Shown piece after piece: positions 1 through 6,853 of a stretch of 7,388 nucleotides of DNA. The position numbers and the translations under genes were made by a program. The notes beneath the pieces were generated by a model. That model was not told the DNA's origin. It ran no database searches and saw only the letters and a program-made list of their open reading frames with translations. Position 1 is the stretch's first letter, and every line of letters begins with the position of its first letter. The stretch comes from Comamonadaceae bacterium (GTDB lineage: Bacteria > Pseudomonadota > Gammaproteobacteria > Burkholderiales > Burkholderiaceae_C): contig CANJXV010000124.1 in NCBI GenBank assembly GCA_947478935.1, forward strand, positions 1-7,388, read 5' to 3'.

Positions 1-223
1 AGCCTTTATTACCTCTGAGTTGAAAAGCGCTTTCACCATCGGTTTTTTGATTTACATCCCCTTTGTGGTGATTGACTTGATTGTCGCCAGTGTGCTGATG
101 TCCATGGGTATGGCGATGCTCTCGCCCATGATGATCTCGATGCCTTTCAAACTCATGTTGTTTGTGCTGGTCGATGGCTGGAGCCTGATCATGGGCTCGC
201 TAGCCGCCAGCTTTGTCACTTAA
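1..223 (+). CDS. fliP: FliP, flagellar export gate protein (3' end only)
   Basis: This is the C-terminal part of FliP, about 74 codons read in frame from base 2, with the rest of the gene outside the window. FliP is an integral membrane protein that forms the core of the flagellar type III export gate with FliQ and FliR. The visible part has the family's ending: ITSELKSAFTIGF, a hydrophobic segment (FLIYIPFVVIDLIVASVL), the Met-rich SMGMAMLSPMMISMPFK stretch, and the closing helix LMLFVLVDGWSLIMGSLA. The fliP-fliQ-fliR-flhB order is the standard flagellar order and confirms the call. fliQ starts 21 nt after the stop codon, so the two are probably co-transcribed. The T3SS homologue SctR is the alternative, but the wording is closer to flagellar FliP. 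Nothing visible in this part is odd. Confidence 0.96.
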   Translation, partial: AFITSELKSAFTIGFLIYIPFVVIDLIVASVLMSMGMAMLSPMMISMPFKLMLFVLVDGWSLIMGSLAASFVT

Positions 224-244
224 ATTGCACTAGGAATAACTAAC

Positions 245-514
245 ATGGATATCGCAGCAGTTGTAGATATAGGTCACCAGGCTTTGTGGATGGTGGTGCT
301 GATTTCTGCCCCTTTGCTCGGTGTCTCGTTGGCGGTGGGCTTAGTGATCGGCATCATCCAGGCCGCTACGTCGATCAATGAGCAAACCCTAAGTTTTATA
401 CCCAAACTGGCGGCCTTGGCGATTACGCTGGCGTTGGTAGGCGGCTGGCAACTGGCCACTTTGGTGGACTACACACGCAGTCTGTTTCAGCGCATTCCCA
501 CGCTGTTTACCTAA
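245..514 (+). CDS. fliQ: FliQ, flagellar export gate protein
   Basis: The 89-aa product has the normal length for FliQ, a small inner-membrane protein with two hydrophobic hairpin helices that packs around FliP and FliR in the export gate. Helix 1 covers roughly residues 14-38 (LWMVVLISAPLLGVSLAVGL) and helix 2 roughly residues 55-75. The conserved centre IGIIQAATSINEQTLSFIPK is the family's hallmark loop. The start is supported by AGGA at about 231-234, some 10 nt before the ATG. fliR follows after 23 nt. A reverse-strand frame over 274-459 has no family resemblance and is a shadow. The call rests on both sequence and gene order. Confidence 0.97.
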   Translation: MDIAAVVDIGHQALWMVVLISAPLLGVSLAVGLVIGIIQAATSINEQTLSFIPKLAALAITLALVGGWQLATLVDYTRSLFQRIPTLFT

Positions 515-537
515 ACGCCGCACATCGGGAAAGCACC

Positions 538-1314
538 ATGAACCTGCTGGCCGCCGACATCATCGAAAGGTTTTATACCTTTTTGTGGCCTATGCTGCGC
601 ATATCGGCGCTGCTCTTGTCGGCGCCGATTTTTTCATTGCGGGCTCTCAATACCCGCATGCGCGTGCTGTTGGGCGTGGCGCTGACATGGATGATTTACC
701 CCTTGTATGACTGGCCGGCTATCGACCCGGTCTCGCCCGCTGGGCTGGTAGAGGTTTTCAACCAGGTCTCTATTGGTTTGGTCATGGGCTTATCGCTGCA
801 AGTAATTACCGCCGCCATCTTGCTGGCCGGGCAATCCATCTCTACTGCCGTAGGCTTGTCCATGGCCATGTTGATGGACCCCAATTTGGGCAACGTGCCG
901 GTGGTCGCGCAATTTGTGCTGATCCTGTCCACGCTGATTTTTATCGGACTGGGCGGACACACCATGCTGCTGGCGCTGGTTGTTGATAGCTTTAGCACCT
1001 TGCCTATTGGCAAAGGACTGCTCACAACTACCGCGTGGGTCCATTTTGTCAAATGGAGCTCGATGATATTTCTGGGTGCCGTGCTGATGGCCTTGCCAAT
1101 CATGGTAACGATGTTGTTCATCAACATCGGCCTGGGTGTAGCCACCCGCGCCGCCCCCAGCCTGAACCTTTTTTCCTTGGGACTCCCCGTCATGATCGTC
1201 GCTGGCTTTGCAGTGATGATGGTCGCCCTGCCCAGCATGGGCGCGCGCATTGAATGGCTCTGGCTGCAGGGCTTTATGGAAATCCGGGGTCAGATCACCC
1301 CGGCCGGAGGCTAA
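538..1314 (+). CDS. fliR: FliR, flagellar export gate protein
   Basis: The 258-aa product matches the usual FliR length of about 260 aa. FliR is a multi-pass inner-membrane protein completing the FliP-FliQ-FliR gate through which rod, hook and filament subunits pass. Family features are the N-terminal MLRISALLLSAPIFSLRALN segment, the middle motif GQSISTAVGLSMAMLMDPN near residues 100-118, the following helix, and GGHTMLLALVVDSF. The Phe/Leu-rich last third contains VATRAAPSLNLFSLGLPV, with the family's helix-kinking APxxNxFxxGxP pattern. A GGGA element (527-530) lies 7 nt before the ATG. flhB begins only 3 nt after the stop codon, and the flhB ribosome binding site lies inside the end of fliR. 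Confidence 0.96.
   Translation: MNLLAADIIERFYTFLWPMLRISALLLSAPIFSLRALNTRMRVLLGVALTWMIYPLYDWPAIDPVSPAGLVEVFNQVSIGLVMGLSLQVITAAILLAGQSISTAVGLSMAMLMDPNLGNVPVVAQFVLILSTLIFIGLGGHTMLLALVVDSFSTLPIGKGLLTTTAWVHFVKWSSMIFLGAVLMALPIMVTMLFINIGLGVATRAAPSLNLFSLGLPVMIVAGFAVMMVALPSMGARIEWLWLQGFMEIRGQITPAGG
1306..1310 (+). promoter_or_regulatory. Strong Shine-Dalgarno for flhB inside fliR
   Basis: GGAGG lies 7 nt upstream of the flhB ATG at 1318 and overlaps the last fliR codons. It fixes the flhB start and suggests that fliR and flhB translation are linked. Confidence 0.75.
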
Positions 1315-1317
1315 GCC

Positions 1318-2478
1318 ATGGCTGAGGACAGCGGCGATCGCACCGAAGACCCGACCGCGCGGCGCCTCAAGCGTGCGCGCGATGACGGCCAGGTCGCCCG
1401 CTCTGGCGAACTACCCGCTGCGGCCGTCATGATTTGCAGCGTCTTCATGTTGCTGATGATGGGTGAAGTCTGGTTCAAACAAATGGCGGTTTATTTCGGT
1501 GCCGGCTTTACTTTTGACCGCAAACTGCTGGAGTCCCCCATGCTGCTGCCCGCCGCCTTTGGCAGCCAGTTGCTCCATGGTTTGCTTTTGGTATTGCCGC
1601 TGATGCTGGTGACCATGGTGGTGGCGATATTGGCTTCGGGTGCGACGGGTGGTTTTTTGTTTTCGCTTAAATCCATCTTGCCCGATTTCTCCAAACTCAA
1701 TCCCATCTCAGGGATGAAAAAAATTGTCGGCGTTAATGCGGCCGTCGAGTTACTGAAATCGATTTTGAAAATGGTATTGATCGGCACCGTGCTGGTCAAT
1801 TTGCTCAGCCACCATTTCACGGAGCTGATGTCGCTCGGCGCCATGGCCCTAGAGCCGGCCCTGGCCAAAGCCGGTAGCCTGATTTCTGAGTCGGTGATGT
1901 GGCTCACACTGTGCTTGGTGCTGATCGCGATGATCGATGTGCCTTACCAAAAATACAGCTTCATGAAGCGCATGCGTATGACCAAGCAGGAAATCAAGGA
2001 CGAGCACAAAGACATGGAAGGCCGCCCTGAAGTGAAGGCACAAATCCGCCGTCGCCAGCGCGAAGTGGCGACGGCGCGCATGATGCAAAAAGTCAAAGAG
2101 GCCGACGTCATCATCACCAACCCGGAACACTTTGCCGTGGCGCTTTCCTACGACCCGACTTCGGACGGAGCACCGCTATTGCTGGCCAAAGGCGTAGACC
2201 ATACGGCCGCGCGCATCCGCGAAGAAGGCAAAGCGCATAGCATCGAAATTTTTGCTGCCCCCGAACTCGCCCGTGCGCTCTACTTCACCACCGAGCTTGA
2301 CCAGCCCATCCCCGAAGCCCTGTATTTCGCGGTGGCCCAGGTGATTGCCTATGTGTTCAGCCTGGCCCAGGTGCAGCCGGGCGTAGACCCCATGGCACGC
2401 CCCGCACCCAAACTTCCGGCCTCTATGCTGTTTGATACCAACGGCAAGCCTTTGCACCCTGAGGCAGTACCCGCATGA
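1318..2478 (+). CDS. flhB: FlhB, flagellar export switch protein with NPEH cleavage-site variant
   Basis: The 386-aa product is of normal FlhB size. FlhB docks on the export gate and switches export from rod/hook to filament substrates after self-cleavage of its cytoplasmic domain. The N-terminus has the family motif (EDPTARRLKRARDDGQVARS). About four membrane helices follow within residues ~35-215. The linker KYSFMKRMRMTKQEIKDEHK and EGRPEVKAQIRRRQRE are typical. The C-terminal domain has LLLAKGVDHTAARIREE and PELARALYFTTELDQPIPE. The self-cleavage site, normally Asn-Pro-Thr-His, reads Asn268-Pro269-Glu270-His271 here. Asn and Pro, which flank the scissile bond, are kept; the Thr is replaced by Glu. 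The stop codon overlaps the next start as ATGA, pointing to translational coupling with a non-canonical neighbour. The alternative, a T3SS SctU, fits the gene context less well. Confidence 0.95.
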   Translation: MAEDSGDRTEDPTARRLKRARDDGQVARSGELPAAAVMICSVFMLLMMGEVWFKQMAVYFGAGFTFDRKLLESPMLLPAAFGSQLLHGLLLVLPLMLVTMVVAILASGATGGFLFSLKSILPDFSKLNPISGMKKIVGVNAAVELLKSILKMVLIGTVLVNLLSHHFTELMSLGAMALEPALAKAGSLISESVMWLTLCLVLIAMIDVPYQKYSFMKRMRMTKQEIKDEHKDMEGRPEVKAQIRRRQREVATARMMQKVKEADVIITNPEHFAVALSYDPTSDGAPLLLAKGVDHTAARIREEGKAHSIEIFAAPELARALYFTTELDQPIPEALYFAVAQVIAYVFSLAQVQPGVDPMARPAPKLPASMLFDTNGKPLHPEAVPA

Positions 2479-3986
2479 CCGAACTTCAATTTCCTGGCGA
2501 CGACAGCATTGCGGGCGTGCAGCCGCTGCTTTTTCGCGTGGCAGACCGTATGCGTCTAGAGGGCTATGTCTCTGCCCTGGTGCAGGACAATATGAGCCTA
2601 TCCTTGGTAAGCGGCTTTGACGCCATCTTGGACCATTACGGGAAATTACTGGTTGCCCGCCTGCGCGAGGCGGCGCCGCACATTGGCCTGGAGGTGTGCT
2701 TTCCCGCCAGCGCGGATGCGCTGATCACCCGCTTTAATGAGGTCTTGCAGGACTATTCCATCGAAGACGCGATGGGCGCCAAATTCCACAATGCCCCGCC
2801 CAAAATCTGGATCGTGCACGACGCCGGCGCGCTACCCGACAACGAAATTCAGTTGCTGGCGCGTCTAGTCCAGCATTTCCCCGGTGCCAATATCCGCGTG
2901 GTCATGCTTTTTAACGCGGCCAGTCAAAAACAGAAACTACTCGCCGCTTTCGGCCGACGCATCCTAAGTTGGGAAATTGAACCTCCTACGCAGGAGCAAT
3001 CTGACCTATTGATGGAGCAGGCCCGCGCGCAAGGTCGTGAAGGCGTGGTGGGCGCACTCTTACGCCAAATTGGGCCTCAGAAAAAGCCCGCGCTGCATCC
3101 CATGGCCCTGCCCGACCTGGTGGCTGAACCACCGACTGCCGCAGCGCCCACTGAATCCAAAGCAACGGCTAGCGCCGCCGACGAGGCCAGCGAAACACCG
3201 CCTGCAAAGCCAGCACGCAAGCTTTGGCTCTGGGTCGGTCTGGCAGCGGTGCTGCTATCGGCCTGTGGCTTTGGTGTGGCTGTGCTGTATGGCGTCATAC
3301 CCACCGGCGACAAAGCGGTGCAGCAATTGCGCGACTTACTGCGCGGCGATAGCGCCCACACCCCGCCCACCGTAAGCAACGCCGACAGCAGCGCACCCGC
3401 TGCTGCGTCCAGTCCTTCACCCGCAGCGCCCGATAGCAATTTAGCGGCGGGCGTGGCAAGCACCGCTGCGGCAGTCGCCACTGCCACACCGCCCGTAGCC
3501 AGCCCGCTACCCAAAGCGGCCGAAGAAGTAGAAACCATTGTTCCTTCGACCAGCCCGCGCACCAAAGCCGCCACGACGGAGCCCGTAGCCGTGGCCAAAG
3601 AAGTAAAAGAACCACCCAAGGTGCCCGACGAAAACAGTATTTCGCAAGCCCAGGCAGGACAAGCCTGGGTCAGTCAAATGCCCGCCGGTACCTTCCTGGT
3701 TCAGCATACGATTCTTCCGAACTACGCCGAGGCCAACGCCTGGCTGCAAGCCCACCCCAATCTGCGCCGTGCGCGCATCGTGGCAAATTACCTGCCCAAC
3801 CTGCCGACCTTGCAGTTTTCGGTAGTTTCAGGGCCCTTTAGCTCGCTGGGCGATGCCAGCGCCTATGCCGATAGCCCGGGCGTACCCAAAGACCCGCAAA
3901 TCCGCTCGGCGCGTTTTATGAAAGAACAGTTTTCGCAGGACAACGTCGTAGGCGCCAACCAGCGGCGCCGGGAGAACAAACGATGA
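2475..3986 (+). CDS. Single-pass membrane protein with degenerate ATPase-like N-terminus and SPOR-like C-terminus
   Basis: This 503-aa protein is not a named flagellar component. Residues ~1-210 form a cytoplasmic domain. Its fold-like pattern recalls AAA proteins of the ExeA/DamX type: a hydrophobic strand ending in Gly47 with a later Gly56-Lys57, a Walker-B-like strand KIWIVHDAGALPDNE (~110-124), and an EIEPPTQEQSDLLMEQ segment. No intact P-loop is visible, so ATPase activity is doubtful. A Pro/Ala linker precedes one membrane helix (~249-275, LWLWVGLAAVLLSACGFG). A long Ala/Pro/Ser/Thr-rich region (~276-395) would span the periplasm. Residues ~397-490 look like a SPOR domain (TFLVQH...ANAWL...FSVVSGPFSSLGDASAYA). 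SPOR domains bind peptidoglycan stripped of side peptides, typically at septa. The layout matches DamX. The ATG overlaps the flhB stop, with GAGG at 2461-2464. A role anchoring the flagellar apparatus or pole is inference. Confidence 0.8.
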   Translation: MTELQFPGDDSIAGVQPLLFRVADRMRLEGYVSALVQDNMSLSLVSGFDAILDHYGKLLVARLREAAPHIGLEVCFPASADALITRFNEVLQDYSIEDAMGAKFHNAPPKIWIVHDAGALPDNEIQLLARLVQHFPGANIRVVMLFNAASQKQKLLAAFGRRILSWEIEPPTQEQSDLLMEQARAQGREGVVGALLRQIGPQKKPALHPMALPDLVAEPPTAAAPTESKATASAADEASETPPAKPARKLWLWVGLAAVLLSACGFGVAVLYGVIPTGDKAVQQLRDLLRGDSAHTPPTVSNADSSAPAAASSPSPAAPDSNLAAGVASTAAAVATATPPVASPLPKAAEEVETIVPSTSPRTKAATTEPVAVAKEVKEPPKVPDENSISQAQAGQAWVSQMPAGTFLVQHTILPNYAEANAWLQAHPNLRRARIVANYLPNLPTLQFSVVSGPFSSLGDASAYADSPGVPKDPQIRSARFMKEQFSQDNVVGANQRRRENKR

Positions 3987-4432
3987 GTGAGCCGGAATTT
4001 TTTCCCAGCCATGCGCCCCACCATGTGGAAATGCCCGAAGGCAGCAATGTTGCCAAAAGTAAATCCGCGCATGTGGGCAGCGATATCCGCCGGGTCGCGA
4101 AAGACGAAAACATCGCCGAAGAAGATTTAGAGATCGCGCCGGAAAACACGATTCTTTTGCAAAGTGCGAGCGCTGCGGCCAGCAATATCGTCAAGCTACC
4201 GCCGCAGGAAAAGAAGGAACTCAAAACCGTCGCCATCAACTCGACCGCAGTGGCCGCCAAAGCCGCCAATGCAGCCGGCGCCAGCTCCCAGGGCAGCGAA
4301 CTGGAAGCGGAATTTGAAACTGAAGAAATGGTCGAAATGGATTTCCCCGCCCGCGTGATTCAACTCAAAATTGAAAACGACGCGATTCGTGAAGAACTCA
4401 AAGCGCTCGATGCGCTCATGAAGGACGGCTAA
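3983..4432 (+). CDS. Small acidic soluble protein of unknown function
   Basis: I do not recognise this 149-aa protein. It has no signal peptide and no membrane helix, so it is probably cytoplasmic. The N-terminal third is polar and probably disordered, with EFFPSHAPHHVEMPEG at the start. The middle is Ala-rich (STAVAAKAANAAGASS, ~90-105). An acidic run follows (ELEAEFETEEMVEMDFPAR), and the end is a likely amphipathic or coiled-coil helix (VIQLKIENDAIREELKALDALM, ~125-146). The ATG overlaps the stop codon of the upstream SPOR-domain gene as ATGA. GGGAG at 3970-3974 lies 8 nt before the start and supports it. Its place between two single-pass membrane proteins suggests it is a cytoplasmic partner of one or both, perhaps through the C-terminal helix. 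This is inference from context only. Confidence 0.75.
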   Translation: MSEPEFFPSHAPHHVEMPEGSNVAKSKSAHVGSDIRRVAKDENIAEEDLEIAPENTILLQSASAAASNIVKLPPQEKKELKTVAINSTAVAAKAANAAGASSQGSELEAEFETEEMVEMDFPARVIQLKIENDAIREELKALDALMKDG

Positions 4433-4453
4433 ACCCCAGCCCCCGCGTCACCA

Positions 4454-4459
4454 AGAGGT
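4454..4459 (+). promoter_or_regulatory. Shine-Dalgarno for the 350-aa membrane protein
   Basis: AGAGGT sits 7 nt before the ATG at 4467. The 34-nt gap after the preceding stop codon means this gene has its own initiation site and is not translationally coupled. No clear promoter is visible in the gap. Confidence 0.6.
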
Positions 4460-4466
4460 AAGTAAT

Positions 4467-5519
4467 ATGGCCGATACCCCCAACACCCTGACACCCGACG
4501 AAGCCTCGGCAATCGAAGCGATCGGCGGCGCCCCGCCGGCAGCCGCCAGCGAAGTCGCTGCGCACGATGAAGCCATCGAGCCCGTACTGCACGAAGAAGC
4601 CAGCGACGAGCAATCGCATCAGGCAGGCGAGCACGGCAACGAAGGGGGCGCATTGCACAGTGGCGCCCATGACGAGGGCCACCACGACACGCACCACGCA
4701 GACCACCACGAAGCGGAGCATCCCGCGCAGGACACCCAAGATGCCGAAATGGCGGAGATGAAATCCACCATGCTGGACTCGGCTGAGTTGGCCAACCGTG
4801 CTGCCGGCATGGCCGCCAAAGCGGCGGGCAATATGCATAGTGCATCCACCCAGCTTATCGAAAGCTACTCTGCACAAAAGATGTATCTCATCATTGTGCT
4901 GGCCGTGTTCGGCCTGCTCATGGTGCTGGCGATGAGCGTCTTTGCATTTATGTCCTTTCGGCTGCAGCAACGGGTGGCACAGGCCGACGCCATGCTGATC
5001 GCAGTGGGTAAGCGCGTCATCGCCATGGATGAGGGGCTGGAGCTATTTACCGGCCACGGCGAAGCCCTGCGCGAAGTAGCCAGCAAGCAAGACGCCATCA
5101 TCAGCGCGCAAACCAAAATCGAACTGCGCTTGGACGAAGTGATGCGCGGCGTGCAGGCCGCAGCCGACTCGATCGCCAAACCAGCCCAAGACAAAGACAA
5201 GGACAAAGCGCCTGATGTAGCCAAGCTCATCAAAGACCTGGACGGCAAACTGCAAGCCCAGGCCAGCGCGATCAGCAATCTAAGCAGTCAGGTGCGCTCA
5301 GCGGGCACCCCGGCACCTGCTCGGCCTGATCCGGCTGCAGTACGCAAAGAAGCCGAAGCCATAGTGCGCCAGCTCAAAGCCGCAGAAGCGAGCGTCAAAC
5401 CCCCTTCACCCGGAGCAGCCGCGCCTGGCGCTGCACCCAAAGCACCTGAAAAACCGGTAGAAAAAGTGGTGCAGTACCCGCGCGTCCAAAACACCGGCAA
5501 GACGCCCGAAGGCCAGTAA
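4467..5519 (+). CDS. Single-pass membrane protein with His-rich N-terminus and coiled-coil-like C-terminal region
   Basis: I cannot assign this 350-aa protein to a known family. Residues 1-~100 are acidic and polar, with a His cluster at 68-86 (eight His in 19 residues). An Ala-rich amphipathic segment follows (ELANRAAGMAAKAAGN, ~107-123). One membrane helix spans ~139-164 (MYLIIVLAVFGLLMVLAMSV). With no cleavable signal peptide, the likely topology is N-in/C-out. Residues ~165-280 are helical and heptad-like (QQRVAQADAMLIAVGKRV, KQDAIISAQTKIELRLDEV, KLQAQASAISNLSSQV), broken by a charged KPAQDKDKDKAP stretch. The last ~70 residues are Pro/Ala-rich and end in a basic-polar tail. This looks like a scaffold or tether between cytoplasm and periplasm rather than an enzyme. 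It is the last gene of the rightward operon and faces the activator gene head-on. A flagella-linked role is inferred from position. Confidence 0.8.
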   Translation: MADTPNTLTPDEASAIEAIGGAPPAAASEVAAHDEAIEPVLHEEASDEQSHQAGEHGNEGGALHSGAHDEGHHDTHHADHHEAEHPAQDTQDAEMAEMKSTMLDSAELANRAAGMAAKAAGNMHSASTQLIESYSAQKMYLIIVLAVFGLLMVLAMSVFAFMSFRLQQRVAQADAMLIAVGKRVIAMDEGLELFTGHGEALREVASKQDAIISAQTKIELRLDEVMRGVQAAADSIAKPAQDKDKDKAPDVAKLIKDLDGKLQAQASAISNLSSQVRSAGTPAPARPDPAAVRKEAEAIVRQLKAAEASVKPPSPGAAAPGAAPKAPEKPVEKVVQYPRVQNTGKTPEGQ

Positions 5520-5551
5520 GTTTCGCGCCTGCATGGACCGGTGATGGGCTG

Positions 5552-5641
5552 GCGCTCTTTGCAAGGTCGGCAGTAAGGTCTTGGCGAGACTTCCGGCCTT
5601 GGCAAGCCAAGGCGGGGCGCCTGCAATAGCCCAAAGAGAGC
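5552..5641. terminator. Nested inverted repeats between convergent genes (possible bidirectional terminator)
   Basis: Outer arms GCGCTCTTTG (5552-5561) and CAAAGAGAGC (5632-5641) are complementary except for one base. Inside is a perfect 7-bp stem GCCTTGG/CCAAGGC (5596-5602 and 5607-5613) with a CAAG loop, and next to it a weaker stem AGGTCT/AGACTT (about 5576-5592). The position between two convergent genes fits transcription termination from both sides. No T-run follows on either strand, so a classical intrinsic terminator is not shown; an RNA-processing or other hairpin role is possible. Confidence 0.45.
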
Positions 5642-5654
5642 ACTGACGCGTGTT

Positions 5655-6788
5655 TTAGACGCCTTCGCGCAGTCCGAATTTCTGGATTTTTTCGATCAAC
5701 GTGGTGCGCTGTACGTTGAGGATACGCGCCGTTTGCGACACATTGCCGTTGGTGCGGCTCAGGGCCTGGGCAATCAGGTCGCGCTCGATTTCGGCCAAGC
5801 GGTGCTTCAATGACAAACCTTCGGGCGGCAGCACTGGTAAGGCCTGGGACATAAAGGTCATTTGCTCAACCTGATTGGGTTCGTCCTCGATCTCATCCTC
5901 ATCGGACAATTCGTCAAACAAACCACCGGAGGTGGGACCATCGGCAAAAGCGCCCGCAGCCAAGGCGAGGTCCATCTGGGGTAATTCCCCCGAGTCAGCC
6001 AGCGCTTTATAGGCCAGCATGCCCTTGGGCAAAAGACTCTTGGAAAAGTCTTTCAGCTCCAGGCACTGACCCGCAAACAAGGTGCTAAAGCGGTCTATCA
6101 AATTCGATAATTCCCGCACATTGCCAGGCCATTGGTAGGCCTGCATGGCGTAGGTAAAGTCCGGTGCAAACGTGATGGGTTTTTCGCCAGGGCCCGCATG
6201 GTGCTTGGAGAAAAATTGCAGCAACAAGGGCACATCGTTAGCGCGCTCACGCAATGGAGGCGTATTGAGCGGCAGCACATTAAGCCGGTAATACAAGTCT
6301 TCCCGAAAGCGCCCGGCGGCGATTTCAGCTTCCAAGTCGCGGTGGGTGGCGGCGATGACGCGCACGTCAATCGGCACGGGCTTGGTGCCGCCTACCGGGT
6401 CTATCACCCGCTCTTGCAGCACGCGCAGCAATTTGACTTGCAACTCCAGGGGCAAATCGCCGATTTCGTCCAGAAAAATGGAGCCGTTGTGCGCCAACTC
6501 AAAGCGCCCCACCCGGTCGGTCACGGCGCCGGTAAAGGCGCCTTTGCGGTGGCCGAACAGCTCGCTTTCGATCAAATCTTTGGGGATAGCGGCGCAATTG
6601 ATCGGCACAAAATTGGCATTGGCCCGGTGCGACAAATCATGGAGTGAGCGGGCCACAATTTCTTTGCCGGTGCCGCTCTCGCCGGTAATTAAGACAGTTG
6701 AACTCGATGCCGCCACCACGGGCAACAGGTCCCGGATAGCTCGGATGGCATCACTTTCACCAATAAAATTGATAGCGTTTCGCGACAT
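5655..6788 (-). CDS. FleQ/FlrA-like sigma54 enhancer-binding protein lacking a receiver domain
   Basis: This 377-aa protein activates sigma54 RNA polymerase by ATP hydrolysis. The AAA+ domain starts almost at the N-terminus (FIGESDAIRAIRDLL). Walker A is GESGTGKE (36-43), the sigma54-contacting loop is GAFTGA (83-88, after ELFGHRK), and Walker B is IFLDEIGD (Asp107-Glu108). FREDLYYRLN carries the likely Arg fingers Arg162 and Arg168, and PGNVREL (221-227) is sensor II. A variable acidic linker (~290-303) leads to a Fis-type helix-turn-helix (~349-371) ending QRTTLIEKIQKFGL, very like the FleQ/FlrA ending. FleQ proteins usually have an extra ~130-residue N-terminal domain, which is absent here. 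Upstream in frame there is no ATG, GTG or TTG before a TGA at 6849-6851, so the short form is real unless a frameshift intervenes. AAGG lies 5 nt before the ATG. Other REC-less activators such as PspF share the layout, but the HTH favours the FleQ clade. Confidence 0.9.
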   Translation of the reverse strand: MSRNAINFIGESDAIRAIRDLLPVVAASSSTVLITGESGTGKEIVARSLHDLSHRANANFVPINCAAIPKDLIESELFGHRKGAFTGAVTDRVGRFELAHNGSIFLDEIGDLPLELQVKLLRVLQERVIDPVGGTKPVPIDVRVIAATHRDLEAEIAAGRFREDLYYRLNVLPLNTPPLRERANDVPLLLQFFSKHHAGPGEKPITFAPDFTYAMQAYQWPGNVRELSNLIDRFSTLFAGQCLELKDFSKSLLPKGMLAYKALADSGELPQMDLALAAGAFADGPTSGGLFDELSDEDEIEDEPNQVEQMTFMSQALPVLPPEGLSLKHRLAEIERDLIAQALSRTNGNVSQTARILNVQRTTLIEKIQKFGLREGV

Positions 6789-6814
6789 GGAACCTTGAGT
6801 GGGACGGCCCCCGC

Positions 6815-6842
6815 GCCCCGGAGAGAGCGCCTTTATCGGGGC
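6815..6842 (-). other. Possible 5' UTR hairpin of the activator gene
   Basis: GCCCCG (6815-6820) and CGGGGC (6837-6842) can pair in the activator's leader RNA, enclosing about 16 nt. The stem is only 6 bp, so a regulatory function is speculative. Confidence 0.25.
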
Positions 6843-6853
6843 CTGACGTCAAA

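Noticed and set aside
696..1250. 184-codon reverse-strand open frame over fliR
   Set aside because: It is antisense to a clear FliR coding sequence, has a low-complexity composition and matches no family.
3077..3619. 180-codon reverse-strand open frame over the Ala/Pro-rich linker
   Set aside because: It mirrors the GC-rich repetitive codons of the SPOR-domain gene and has no supporting start context.
4416..4970. 184-codon reverse-strand open frame over the His-rich gene
   Set aside because: The forward frame has a good Shine-Dalgarno, a membrane helix and operon context; the reverse frame is a compositional shadow.
6132..6647. 171-codon forward open frame over the activator gene
   Set aside because: It is antisense to conserved AAA+ motifs and has no recognisable domain.
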